Source of the DNA: Pseudomonas frederiksbergensis
GTDB lineage: Bacteria; Pseudomonadota; Gammaproteobacteria; Pseudomonadales; Pseudomonadaceae
Length of the DNA stretch: 64,000 nt
Direction: 5' to 3'
Assembly (NCBI RefSeq): GCF_003732705.1
Contig: NZ_MOBR01000004.1
Location: 62,001 to 126,000, forward strand
Position numbers and translations under genes: made by a program. Position 1 is the stretch's first letter; the number at the start of each line of letters is the position of its first letter. The notes beneath the pieces are model-generated. The model was not told the origin of the DNA. It searched no databases and saw only the letters and a list, made by a program, of their open reading frames with translations. Below are positions 27,884-39,200 of the stretch, piece by piece.

Positions 27884-30322
27884 TTAAGCCGGTTTGGCTT
27901 CGACCAACGCCTCCAGTGCGATTTCCTTCTCGGCTTCCTTGAGATCTTCTTCGCTGATCATTTCCGCGATCACCCGCAGGCGCTCCACCACCCGTGCATT
28001 GACGCTGCCTTCAGGGAATTCGCCGTTCTCGTCCGGTGCACCCGCCGGCTCGCCCACCAACAGGCTCAGGGCCTCGTCAGCCTGGCGCACGGCGTAAACA
28101 TGGAACTGCCCCGCCCGCACCGCCGACAGCACCTTCTCATCGAGCATCAGCGTCGCGACGTTGGCCTGGGGAATGATCGCCCCCTGCTCACCGGTCAGCC
28201 CACGGGCTTCACAGAGCCGGAAGAAGCCTTCGATCTTCTCGTTGACCCCGCCCACCGCCTGCACTTCACCGAACTGGTTGATCGAACCGGTAATCGCAAA
28301 ACACTGCTTGAGCGGCGTTTTCGACAAAGCCGAGATCAGCGTGCACGCCTCGCCCAGCGACGCACTGTCGCCATCAACGTAACCGTAGGATTGCTCCAAC
28401 GCGATGCTCGCCGAGATCGCCAACGGGAATTCCTGCGCATAACGACTGCCCAGATACCCGGTCAGGATCATCACGCCTTTGGAGTGAATCGGCTGGCCAA
28501 GGTTGACCTCGCGCTCGATGTCGACAATCCCGCTGCCGCCCGGATACACCGTGGCGGAAATCCGCGCCGGCACACCGAACGCCGAGTCGCCGACTTCCAG
28601 CACCGTCAGCCCGTTGCACTTGCCGACCGCCGCGCCATCGGTGTCGATCAGGATGATCCCCGCCAGCATGTCATCGAGAATCCGCGCCGAGACGCGCCCG
28701 GTGCGAGTCGCTTTGGCTTTCAGCGCACGCTCGATGTGCCCGGCGTCGGTCATCTCGTCGCCGGCCAGGTGACGAATGAAATCCGCCTCGCTGACCAGCT
28801 GGAACAGGTCGCCGATCCGCGCCGACAAACGCCCCTGATGTTCCGCCAGACGCGCGCTGTAGGTTGCCAGACGCGCTACCGCGTCGGCAGTCAGCGGTGC
28901 CATGCCTTCTTCCGAGGTGCGGGTTTTGAGCAACTGGGCGAACTGCTCCAGGCTCTCATCGACCATCGGGATGTCTTCGTCGAAATCCACCAGGACGCGG
29001 AACATCTCCTGGAAGTCCGGATCGAGGTCTTGCAGCGTGTAGTAGAGCTGCCGGGCGCCGATGATGATGACTTTGACCTGCAACGGAATGTGTTGCGGGG
29101 TCAGGGTCACGGTGGCCAGTCGGCCGAGCTCACCGAGGGGCGATTCCATTTTCAGTTTGCGCGATTGCAGGGCGCGCTTGAGCGCATCCCACACGAACGG
29201 CTCGCTGAGCATTTTTTCCGCTTCAAGAATCAGGAAGCCGCCGTTGGCACGGTGCAACGCACCCGGGCGCAGTTGCCGATACGTCGTGTAGAGCGCGCCC
29301 TGATCGGTGCTGTATTCGATACGACCAAACAGGTTTTCGTAAGTCGGGTGCGGCTCAAATACCACCGGTGCACCGCCGCTGGCCGAATGACCGACCACCA
29401 GGCTTGGCGCGTATTGTTCTTCGAGCATCTTGCGCGCAACGGCGTCGACCTTGCTGTCATCGACCAATTGCTCGACCACGGTTTTCAGCAGGTACACCTG
29501 CATCGCTTGCAAATAACCGCACACCGCGGCGTTCTCGGCGTATTTCTCCGACAACGGTGACAGCAACGGCTGCAAGGCCAGGGTGATGGTTTCTTCGTTG
29601 AGCTGGCGCAGTTGATTGCTCGACTCGCGCTTCCATTGCGGCAGGCTGGCGAGTTCTTCGTTCAGGCGCTCTTCCAGACCCGAGATGTCCTCGTGAAAAC
29701 GCTCGCGATCAGCTTCCGGCAACTGGGCGAATTCCGCTTCGTCCAGCGCCTTGCCTTCGCTCATCGGGGTGAACGCGATGTTGCTGGCGTCACGGTACAG
29801 CGCGACTTCCTTCTCCAGCGCCAGGCGCTCGATGATGTCCAGTGCCTTGTCGTAGCGCTGGTTGAAGGCGCGGTCGATCGCACTTTTCTTTTGTTGGTAG
29901 GACGGGTGCTCGAACACCGCTGGAAACGTTGCCAGCAGATTGTCGATCAAGCCGTTGATGTCACCGATGAACGCACCGGCGGTGCCCGATGGCAATTCCA
30001 GGGCGCGGGGTTCGCGTGGCTCATCGAAATTATTGACGTAGACCCAGTCCGCCGGGGTCTGCAGGCGCTTGCCTTCGGCTTTCAGGTAGCGTTTGACGAA
30101 CGAGAACCGGCCAGTGCCGGGCTCACCCATGACAAATACGTTGTAACCGGGGCGTGGCATGGCCACACCGAATTGCAGGGCTTCAACAGCACGTTCCTGG
30201 CCAAGCACACCGCGGAAGGGCTCCAGATCATTGGTGGTAGAGAAGCTGAACTGTTCAGCGGAAAACGGACGGGTCAGCGCTTCGGGCGCTAGACGCAAGC
30301 TGGCAGCAACAGGATCAGGCAT
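27884..30322 (-). CDS. LonH/YcbZ-type ATP-dependent protease homologue
   Basis: An 812-residue Lon-related protein. The N-terminal AAA region has the P-loop-like GEPGTGRFS at 66-74, with Arg in place of the usual Lys. A long helical insert follows, then a C-terminal Lon protease domain. The Ser-Lys dyad is visible as S653 in GDSASLGE and K696 in GGVNEKIEG, 43 residues apart as in Lon. It lacks the LON substrate domain of true Lon. Matches PA4576 in position. Probably cytoplasmic and stress-related, but the substrates are unknown. Confidence 0.9.
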   Translation of the reverse strand: MPDPVAASLRLAPEALTRPFSAEQFSFSTTNDLEPFRGVLGQERAVEALQFGVAMPRPGYNVFVMGEPGTGRFSFVKRYLKAEGKRLQTPADWVYVNNFDEPREPRALELPSGTAGAFIGDINGLIDNLLATFPAVFEHPSYQQKKSAIDRAFNQRYDKALDIIERLALEKEVALYRDASNIAFTPMSEGKALDEAEFAQLPEADRERFHEDISGLEERLNEELASLPQWKRESSNQLRQLNEETITLALQPLLSPLSEKYAENAAVCGYLQAMQVYLLKTVVEQLVDDSKVDAVARKMLEEQYAPSLVVGHSASGGAPVVFEPHPTYENLFGRIEYSTDQGALYTTYRQLRPGALHRANGGFLILEAEKMLSEPFVWDALKRALQSRKLKMESPLGELGRLATVTLTPQHIPLQVKVIIIGARQLYYTLQDLDPDFQEMFRVLVDFDEDIPMVDESLEQFAQLLKTRTSEEGMAPLTADAVARLATYSARLAEHQGRLSARIGDLFQLVSEADFIRHLAGDEMTDAGHIERALKAKATRTGRVSARILDDMLAGIILIDTDGAAVGKCNGLTVLEVGDSAFGVPARISATVYPGGSGIVDIEREVNLGQPIHSKGVMILTGYLGSRYAQEFPLAISASIALEQSYGYVDGDSASLGEACTLISALSKTPLKQCFAITGSINQFGEVQAVGGVNEKIEGFFRLCEARGLTGEQGAIIPQANVATLMLDEKVLSAVRAGQFHVYAVRQADEALSLLVGEPAGAPDENGEFPEGSVNARVVERLRVIAEMISEEDLKEAEKEIALEALVEAKPA

Positions 30323-30602
30323 CGGGCTTCCTTACATCAGGCGGGGCAGATAGCGGCATTCTGGCGCTGCCCATACCCGACTGGCAAGGCGCGCCTCAAG
30401 CCAAAGCATAGACAAACCGCCATCCCCACGCGGGGCGGGGCCAAATCAATGTTTTACAGCGAATGTTTTGCAAAAAAACACGGAACCCTTGGAACGTGCC
30501 TAAACTCCAAACTGCGCGGCTGGAACTAATAACCGGCCCACTGGTGTCGAGATGGCACCAGAACCCCTTGTCCATTGGTATGCACACAAAGAGAACAAAG
30601 CT

Positions 30603-31091
30603 ATGAAACGGATTCTTCTCGGTACTCTCTTCACCGTTGTATCCCTCAATGCTATGGCTCAAGCGCCAGGCGGCCCGGATTGTGGTTGGGGCAACATGCT
30701 GTTCGAAGGGCAGCGTGGCACCCCGGCTCACTTCCTGGCATCCACCACCAACGGCACCTCCGGCAACGCAACATTTGGTATGACTTCCGGCACCAACGGT
30801 TGCTCGACCAATGCAGCGCTGACTTATGGCGGTAAATCCTGGATTGCCATGAATGGCATGATGAACGAGTTGTCCGAAGACATGGCCAAAGGTAACGGCG
30901 AAGCGCTGACTACCTATGCCGTGGTACTGGGCGTGGCGCCGGAAGACCGTGCGCACTTCGCCGCCGTGACTCACGAGCACTTTCAGCAGATCTTCAGCAA
31001 GGCTGATGTGACCGCTGACGACGTGCATACCAACACCCTGGCCGTCCTGAAGAGCGATCCTCGTCTGGCCAAGTACGCCACTCAAGCTTAA
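30603..31091 (+). CDS. DUF3015 family exported protein
   Basis: A 162-residue protein with a cleavable signal peptide ending AMA/QAPGG. The mature start GGPDCGWGNMLFEGQRGTP and the following Thr/Ser/Gly-rich stretch, including a Cys in TNGCST, define DUF3015. It ends in a helical domain. The ATG at 30603 gives the signal peptide. Expected in the periplasm; function unknown. It is directly upstream of the DUF4105 gene, separated by a terminator. Confidence 0.87.
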   Translation: MKRILLGTLFTVVSLNAMAQAPGGPDCGWGNMLFEGQRGTPAHFLASTTNGTSGNATFGMTSGTNGCSTNAALTYGGKSWIAMNGMMNELSEDMAKGNGEALTTYAVVLGVAPEDRAHFAAVTHEHFQQIFSKADVTADDVHTNTLAVLKSDPRLAKYATQA

Positions 31092-31102
31092 GCTCGACCC
31101 AA

Positions 31103-31134
31103 CCGCTCCTTTCGGGGAGCGGCTTTTGTTTTTT
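31103..31134 (+). terminator. Rho-independent terminator after the DUF3015 gene
   Basis: Stem CCGCTCC / GGAGCGG (31103-31109 and 31116-31122) followed by a T-rich run ending TTTTTT. The downstream DUF4105 gene begins only 50 bases later, so its expression probably depends on readthrough or a promoter within the gap. Confidence 0.88.
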
Positions 31135-31184
31135 GGACCTGCCCCTCTTTGGGTCTTTGTTTCTTTCGACTTAAGTTGCCCACT

Positions 31185-33038
31185 ATGCTCAAACGCCTTG
31201 CCTGGCTGGCGCTCTGTGTCTGCGCCCCGCTGTCCGCCGCGCCACACATCGACAATCAACGTTTGCAGCAACTGGCCAACGACCCTTTCTGGATTTCCCT
31301 GGGCCATTACGAAACCGCCAAGCTCGGCGGCTGGCGCAGCTATGTCAGCGACAAGAAATTCTTCCTCGCCCCTGATGGCAATGAACACCCGGACCGCGAA
31401 CTGGCCGCGACGGTACAGGCGCTGTACGCCCCGGCCAGCGCCGGCGAAAAACATGCGCAATGCGTCTATCCGGCGCGCACTCGCTGGCTCAAGGCACAAC
31501 TCAACCTGACCGACCTGCCGAAGCTGGACTGCGCCGAATTCACCCAATGGTTCAAGGATGTCGCGCCCCACAGCGCGGTGATGATTTTCCCGGCGGCGTA
31601 CCTCAACAGTCCCTCATCGATGTTCGGCCACACCCTGCTGCGCATCGACCAGGCCAATGTGCAGAGCGACCAAACCGCCCTGCTCAGTTATGCGATCAAC
31701 TTCGGCGCCTACATCGAAGGCTCGGACAACAGCATTCTGTATGCCTGGAAAGGTTTGATGGGCGGCTATCCGGGTTTGTTTGCGCTGGTGCCTTATCAGG
31801 AAAAACTCTCGGAATACCGCAGCCTGGAAAACCGTGACCTATGGGAATACCGGTTAAACCTGACCCAGCAAGAAACCGAGCGCATGGTCGAGCACGTCTG
31901 GGAGCTCAAGCAGATCCAGTTCGACTATTTCTTCTTCGACGAAAATTGCTCCTATCGCCTGCTCGAACTGCTGCAAGTGGCTCGGCCAAGCCTGCGCCTG
32001 ACCGAACAATTCCCGCTCACGGCGATCCCCACCGATACCGTCAAAGCCGTGAAAGAGGCCGGGTTAGTGGAATCGATCCAGTATCGCCCCTCCCGTGAGC
32101 GTGAATTGCTGAGCCGCGCCCAGCCGTTGAATCCTGAAGAACAGCAATGGGTACTGAAAGTCAGCGCCGATCAGAAGCAATTGCAGGCACCTGAATTCAA
32201 AGCCCAGCCGCGCGACCGGCAAGCACTGATCGTCGACGCCGCTTACCGCTTGGAACGCTACCGCGCCAACGGCCAGGAGCGCGACCCGGCGCGGGCCCAG
32301 CGCAGTTTCGAGCTGTTGCGGGCGATCAACCAGAACCCGCCGCCAGAACTGGACATCCCCCGCCCAGGTTTGCCTGAAGACGGCCACGAATCCCGCACCT
32401 GGCAGGCCGGTCTCGGCACCCGGGGCGATAAGGCGTTTGGCGAGTACGGCTTGCGCATGGCCTATCACGACCTCAATGACAACGCCGAGAGCTTCCCGCT
32501 GGGCGCGCAGATCGAAATCCTGCAGATGAAACTGCGCCAGTACGAAGGCAATCACTGGCAATTGCAGCAACTGGATTTGGCGACCATTCGCTCCCTGACC
32601 CCGCGCAATGAGCTGTTGCAGCCGTTGTCATGGCAGGTTACCGGGGGGTTGGAACGGGTGCCGGGCAAACATGACGATGAAACCCTGGTCAGCCACGTCA
32701 ACGGTGGTGCCGGCGGGACCTGGCAACTGGGCGAGGACATGCTCGGCTTTGCCCTGGGCACGGTGCGCATCGAACATAACAACGACTTCGCCGGGTTCGT
32801 CGCTCCGGCGGCGGGTTTCAACAGCGGTGTGCTGTGGAAAAACCCGCTGGGCAATTTCAGCCTGGAAACCAAGGGTGATTTCTTCACCAATGGCGAAGTG
32901 CGACGCAGCGTGAGCCTGAACCAGCAGTGGGAATTGTCGCGCAACCTGGGCCTGCGCCTGAGCGCCCAGCGCGAATTCAGCCACCTCGCCTCCCCCGAGA
33001 ACGAAGTGATGCTTGAAGTGAAGTGGTATCACTACTGA
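31185..33038 (+). CDS. DUF4105 (Lnb-type) exported protein
   Basis: A 617-residue protein with a signal peptide (MLKRLAWLALCVCAPLSAA). The Lnb/DUF4105 domain is shown by SMFGHTLLRID and DYFFFDENCSYRLLELL with conserved His and Cys residues. The C-terminal third alternates hydrophobic residues and ends in an aromatic strand (VMLEVKWYHY), suggesting an outer-membrane or beta-barrel-associated end. Lnb-family domains are linked to lipoprotein N-acylation in some bacteria, but DUF4105 members of pseudomonads are not characterised. Confidence 0.85.
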   Translation: MLKRLAWLALCVCAPLSAAPHIDNQRLQQLANDPFWISLGHYETAKLGGWRSYVSDKKFFLAPDGNEHPDRELAATVQALYAPASAGEKHAQCVYPARTRWLKAQLNLTDLPKLDCAEFTQWFKDVAPHSAVMIFPAAYLNSPSSMFGHTLLRIDQANVQSDQTALLSYAINFGAYIEGSDNSILYAWKGLMGGYPGLFALVPYQEKLSEYRSLENRDLWEYRLNLTQQETERMVEHVWELKQIQFDYFFFDENCSYRLLELLQVARPSLRLTEQFPLTAIPTDTVKAVKEAGLVESIQYRPSRERELLSRAQPLNPEEQQWVLKVSADQKQLQAPEFKAQPRDRQALIVDAAYRLERYRANGQERDPARAQRSFELLRAINQNPPPELDIPRPGLPEDGHESRTWQAGLGTRGDKAFGEYGLRMAYHDLNDNAESFPLGAQIEILQMKLRQYEGNHWQLQQLDLATIRSLTPRNELLQPLSWQVTGGLERVPGKHDDETLVSHVNGGAGGTWQLGEDMLGFALGTVRIEHNNDFAGFVAPAAGFNSGVLWKNPLGNFSLETKGDFFTNGEVRRSVSLNQQWELSRNLGLRLSAQREFSHLASPENEVMLEVKWYHY

Positions 33039-33051
33039 CCAACACCCGCCC

Positions 33052-33141
33052 CTGTAGGAGCAAAGCTTGCTCGCGAAGGCATCACCTCGGTCTTCCTGAA
33101 TAACCGCGGTGATGCCATCGCGAGCAAGCTTTGCTCCTACG
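33052..33141. repeat. REP doublet (REPIN), TGTAGGAGCAAAGCTTGCTCGCGA flavour
   Basis: Inverted REP pair downstream of the DUF4105 gene. The arms match closely; the loop carries CCTCGG..CCGCGG. Confidence 0.92.
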
Positions 33142-33227
33142 GATCTTTTGATCTTTCTTTCACATCCCGCTGACGAATCGACTTCTAGACTTCCCTGTAT
33201 AGGCCGTCAACCGGCCAGGAGTCTGAG

Positions 33228-33584
33228 ATGTGGCGTTGCGTGGGTGTATTGGGATTGCTGCTGTTGTGCGCGGGTTGCCAGTCGACCCACGAAGATCTGA
33301 TTGCCAAGGGTTACCCGCCGGCCTTCGCCGATGGATTCGATGACGGTTGCGTCAGTGGTCGTCAGGCGGCCGGGGCGATGACCGGTGAATTCCGCAAAAA
33401 CGTGCCGCGCTATCTCAAGGACAAGCAGTACGCCGAGGGTTGGAGCGATGGCTTTCGCCAGTGCCAGGCAATGCTGGAAAACCACGATCGCGAGGACTAC
33501 CGCAGCCACCATTGGGACGACCGCGAAAGAGCCTGGCAGCAGCAGAAAGATCAGGACGCCGCCCGGGCGTTTCGCTCGCCATAA
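33228..33584 (+). CDS. Small lipoprotein with a duplicated DGF-x-x-C motif
   Basis: A 118-residue protein with lipobox LLLCAGC, lipidated C17 and QST after it. The mature part contains two related units: FADGFDDGCVSGRQ and WSDGFRQCQAM. The C terminus is highly charged (Asp/Arg/Gln rich). AGGAG lies six bases before the ATG. I recognise no named family. Outer-membrane sorting is expected because Gln follows the cysteine. Confidence 0.85.
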   Translation: MWRCVGVLGLLLLCAGCQSTHEDLIAKGYPPAFADGFDDGCVSGRQAAGAMTGEFRKNVPRYLKDKQYAEGWSDGFRQCQAMLENHDREDYRSHHWDDRERAWQQQKDQDAARAFRSP

Positions 33585-33654
33585 GTCGCTGGCAGACATT
33601 CATCGAAACTTAAACCCTGCAAGCATGGCCCAAACCCTATAACGGGAGAAAACC

Positions 33655-34149
33655 ATGAGCCGTGCCTTCGTCAATGAAGATAACGCCGCCGCGCAAGCCG
33701 ACCAGCCAGTGGAACGGCAGGTCAGCACGCAGCCCAACTACGTCACCCCCGCCGGGCTCGCCCAGCTTCAGGTGAAACTCGCCGAGGTGCAAAACCTGCT
33801 CAATGAGCAAAGTGCGAAAGGTGAACTGGCCGACAAACAGCGCCAGGCCGACCTTGAGCGTGACTGGCGGTATTTCAATCAGCGGCTGCAAAGTGCGCAG
33901 TTAGTGGTCCCCGCTTCTTCCACCGACAAAGTGCAGATTGGCGCTTGGGTGACCTTTGCCGATGAGCAGGGCAATGAGCAGCGGGTGCAACTGGTGGGTG
34001 AGGATCAGGCGGATGCCGCTAGCGGGTTGATTAACTGGGGGTCGCCGTTAGGCCGGGCGTTGCTCGGGGCGCAGGTTGGGGATGAGGTGCTGTGGAAGCG
34101 GCCGGCGGGGGATTTGGTGATTGAGGTGTTGGGCATCGATATTCAGTAA
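33655..34149 (+). CDS. GreA/GreB-family transcription factor-like protein
   Basis: A 164-residue protein. After an N-terminal tail (about 1-30), a predicted coiled coil runs from TPAGLAQLQVKLAEVQ to about residue 88, followed by the FKBP-like Gre C-terminal domain (VQLVGEDQADAASGLINWGS, then PLGRALLGAQVGDEVLWKRP). Gre factors reach into the RNA polymerase secondary channel. The acidic tip residues that stimulate cleavage are not clearly conserved, so it may be a GreB-like paralogue or competitor such as Rnk. A GGGAG ribosome site precedes the ATG. Confidence 0.82.
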   Translation: MSRAFVNEDNAAAQADQPVERQVSTQPNYVTPAGLAQLQVKLAEVQNLLNEQSAKGELADKQRQADLERDWRYFNQRLQSAQLVVPASSTDKVQIGAWVTFADEQGNEQRVQLVGEDQADAASGLINWGSPLGRALLGAQVGDEVLWKRPAGDLVIEVLGIDIQ

Positions 34150-34160
34150 CCATTCGGCCG

Positions 34161-34258
34161 CCTTCGCGAGCAGGCTCGCTCCCACAATTGATTTTCAGTG
34201 AACTTAAGATTTTGAGCCAATGCAAATCCCCTGTGGGAGCGAGCCTGCTCGCGAAGGC
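34161..34258. repeat. REP doublet (REPIN), GTGGGAGCGAGCCTGCTCGCGAA flavour
   Basis: Inverted REP pair between the Gre-like gene and the shared terminator before ettA. Confidence 0.92.
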
Positions 34259-34288
34259 CGCGCCGCGATTTACCTGAATCACACCCAT

Positions 34289-34322
34289 AAAAAAACGGAG
34301 CCCCTGAAGGCTCCGTTTTTTA
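34289..34322. terminator. Bidirectional rho-independent terminator between gre-like gene and ettA
   Basis: Stem ACGGAGCC / GGCTCCGT with a 6-base loop, preceded by seven A and followed by six T, so it can act on both strands. It lies in the convergent gap. Confidence 0.93.
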
Positions 34323-34338
34323 TGCAACCAACCCGATA

Positions 34339-36003
<1,665 letters not shown>

Positions 36004-36079
36004 GGAGAACCTTGGGTCAGTGACAGATGAATGATTGGAGCGCAGGCGAAGCCCGGGCCAGACTGTGCGCGTCTTCCGA

Positions 36080-36093
36080 TTGATAACTATCAA
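36080..36093. promoter_or_regulatory. Perfect ANR/FNR box between ettA and morA
   Basis: TTGATAACTATCAA matches the consensus TTGAT-N4-ATCAA at all ten positions and is extended to a 7-base palindrome by flanking A and T. It is 77 bases upstream of the ettA ATG and 197 upstream of the morA start. The remainder of the 286-base gap shows no strong promoter hexamers. Confidence 0.75.
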
Positions 36094-36289
36094 TAGGTGC
36101 ACGCTGAAAAAGTCTGATTCTAGGAGCTGGAACGCCCCCACGTAACCGGCAAAGCTACCTGAATGACCGATGGCAGTCCAGCCGGGAGGGGCTGGCACTT
36201 CGCCACAACTCAAGGCATGCTAGCCGCCCTCCGGGCGTCCGGCTTATAGTGCACGTCGCGCCAGTCCAGCCAAACCGCAGGATTTCAGT

Positions 36290-39200
36290 TTGTCTAATGT
36301 CACGCCGCCTCTTTCTACCCGTGCACCGGCTGCCGCGCTCGGCTCCCCCCTGCGCGGAACCCTGAAGGGCGCACTGGCGACACTCGTGCTGTTGCTGCTC
36401 GCGCTGCTGTTTTGGCAGCTGCTGGATCAACTGAGCGAAACCCAGAAAAACCAGCGCCAGTACACCATCGACTACACCGCCGACCTGGCCTCGCAAGTCA
36501 GTCTGAACATGGCGCTCAACGCGCAGATCGCCCTTAACCTGCTACCGATCGTCGAGCAACCGCAATCCGCCGACGAACAGCAGGCGCTGCTGCGCAAATT
36601 GCAGCAGTCGCTGCCCGACCTGCGCAGCCTGGCATTATTGAGCCCCTCCGGCAAAATCCTCAGCGACAGTGCCGCCGACAGCCAGGACGCCGACTACCTC
36701 AGCGATCTGGTGCGCCGCAGCCGAGCCCAGGCCCACTATTTCAGCAACGCCGACGATGGCTCCGTGGTGCACCTGCTGCTGCATCAGGCCAGCGGCAGCA
36801 GTCGCGGTTATTGGGCCTTGCGCCTGACCCCGACGTTTTTCTCCTCACTGACCAAACAGGGCGAAGCCGGCATCCGTCCGCTGTGGCTGGTGGAAAACCG
36901 CATCAATCATCAAATCGTCAGCCGCGATGAAGCCCTGCCCGCCACCCGTCAGGGCACGCTGAGCGACGATGACCTGGCCAACAGCGTACTGACCGTGCCG
37001 CTCAGCAGCAGCGACTGGCAACTGCGCGGGCTGTTCGACCGTCAACAGGTACTCGAACAACTGCTGCCGGCGTTTATCGGCAAATGCCTGCTGGGCCTGG
37101 CCTTCTCCCTGCTGCCGTTTATCGCCCTGTTGAGCATGCGTCGACGTCAGCGACAGCTGCATGAAGGGCGCCGCCGCTATCAGGACATTTTCGAAGGCAC
37201 CGGGGTTGCGCTTTGCGTGCTCGACCTGTCTGGGCTGCAAAGTTTTTTCGATAAGACACAGCTCACCAGCAGCGAACAACTGAAGGCCTGGCTCGACGTC
37301 CCTGAGCAACGCCAGCAACTGCTGCAAGAATTGCGCATCACCGAGGTCAACCAGGTCGCCCTGCAACTGCTCAACGTCAACTCCTGCGAGCAGGCCTGGA
37401 AACTGCTGATCGATGGCAGTCCGCTGGACGGCACCTCCATCGGCAACCCGATGCTGGAAGCCATGCTCAACCAGCAGAAACAACTCGAACTGGAAATCAA
37501 ACTCCAGGACACCCACGGCCGCGACCAGCACTTGTGGCTGGTGCTGCGCCTGCCGGAAGAGCAACACGACTACAAAGCGGTGATCCTGAGCATCAACGAC
37601 ATCACCAGCCGCAAGCTCGTCGAGCTGTCGCTGCTGGAGCGCGAAGGCTTCTGGTCTGACGTGGTGCGCACCGTGCCGGATCACCTGTATGTGCAGGACG
37701 TGATCAGCCAGCGGATGATTTTCAGCAACCACCATTTGGGGCAGACCCTGGGCTACAACCGCACCGAACTGCACCAGATGGGCGAGTATTTCTGGGAAAT
37801 CCTGCTGCATCCCGAAGATGCCGACTACTACCACCGTTCGCGCCAGAACCAGCGTCAGGCCGGTTTCTCGCAATTGCTGCAATGCCAGCTGCGCTTCCGT
37901 CACCGCGACGGCAAATGGCGGCGTTTTGACATTCGCGAACAGGCCCTGGCGCGGGACAAGCATGACCAGGTGACGCGCATCATCGGTGTGGCCAAAGACA
38001 TCACCGAGCAGATCGAGGCCAGCGAATCCCTGCGTGACAGTGAGCAGCGCTACCGCATGCTCGCCGAAAGCATCAGCGACGTGATTTTCTCCACCGATAA
38101 CAAACTGTCGCTCAATTACGTCAGCCCGTCGGTGCAAGCGGTACTCGGTTATGACGTGGACTGGATTTTCCAGAACGGCTGGCAATCGACCATCGCCAAC
38201 CCGCAACAACTGACCGGCATCTACGCGTTGATGGACCGGGTCAGCAAAGCCCTGGATAAACCCGATCAACTGGCGTTATTGCGCAGTCAGGTGCAAACCC
38301 AGTTGTTCCTGTTCGACTGCCTGCGGGCCGACGGCCGCAAGATCCCGATCGAGTTGCGACTGGTGCTGGTCTGGGACGAACACGGTGCCTTCGAAGGCGT
38401 GCTCGGGGTCGGTCGCGACATCAGCCAGCAGCGCCGCGCCGAGAAAGACCTGCGCATGGCGGCCACGGTATTCGAGCATTCGACTTCGGCGATCCTGATC
38501 ACCGACCCGGCCGGCTACATCGTCCAGGCCAACGAGGCGTTCAGTCGCGTCAGCGGGTATGCGGTGTCGCAGGTCCTCGATCAGTTGCCGAACATGCTCA
38601 CCGTCGATGAGCAGCAGGAAGCGCATCTGCGTTATGTGCTCAAGCAATTGCACCAGCACAGCACCTGGGAAGGCGAAGTCTGGCTCAAGCGCCGAAACGG
38701 CGAGCATTACCCGGCGTGGGTCGGCATCACGGCGGTGCTCGACGACGAAGGCGATCTGGCCAGTTACGTGTGCTTCTTCAGCGACATCAGCGAGCGCAAG
38801 GCCAGTGAACAGCGGATTCACCGTCTCGCTTACTACGACGCCCTGACCCACCTGCCCAACCGCACGCTGTTCCAGGATCGCCTGCACACCGCGCTGCAAT
38901 CGGCGGAACGGCAGAAGTCGTGGGTGGTGCTGATGTTCCTCGACCTGGACCGTTTCAAACCGATCAACGACTCCCTGGGCCACGCCGCCGGCGACCGCAT
39001 GCTCAAGGAAATGGCCACGCGCCTGCTCGGTTGCGTCGACGATGACGACACCGTGGCGCGCATGGGCGGCGATGAGTTCACGTTGTTGCTGCAACCGCGG
39101 ATCAACCGAGAAGTGGCGCTGAATCGGGCGATTCATGTGGCGGAACAGATTCTCGCCAGCCTGGTGAAACCGTTTGTGCTGGAAGGTCGCGAGTTCTTTG

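Noticed and set aside
27704-29560. A 618-codon plus-strand frame opposite the Lon-like gene
   Set aside because: It starts inside repeat sequence and runs antisense to a gene with an intact protease dyad.
36845-38269. Minus-strand frame opposite morA
   Set aside because: Shadow of the PAS/GGDEF coding region with no own start signals.
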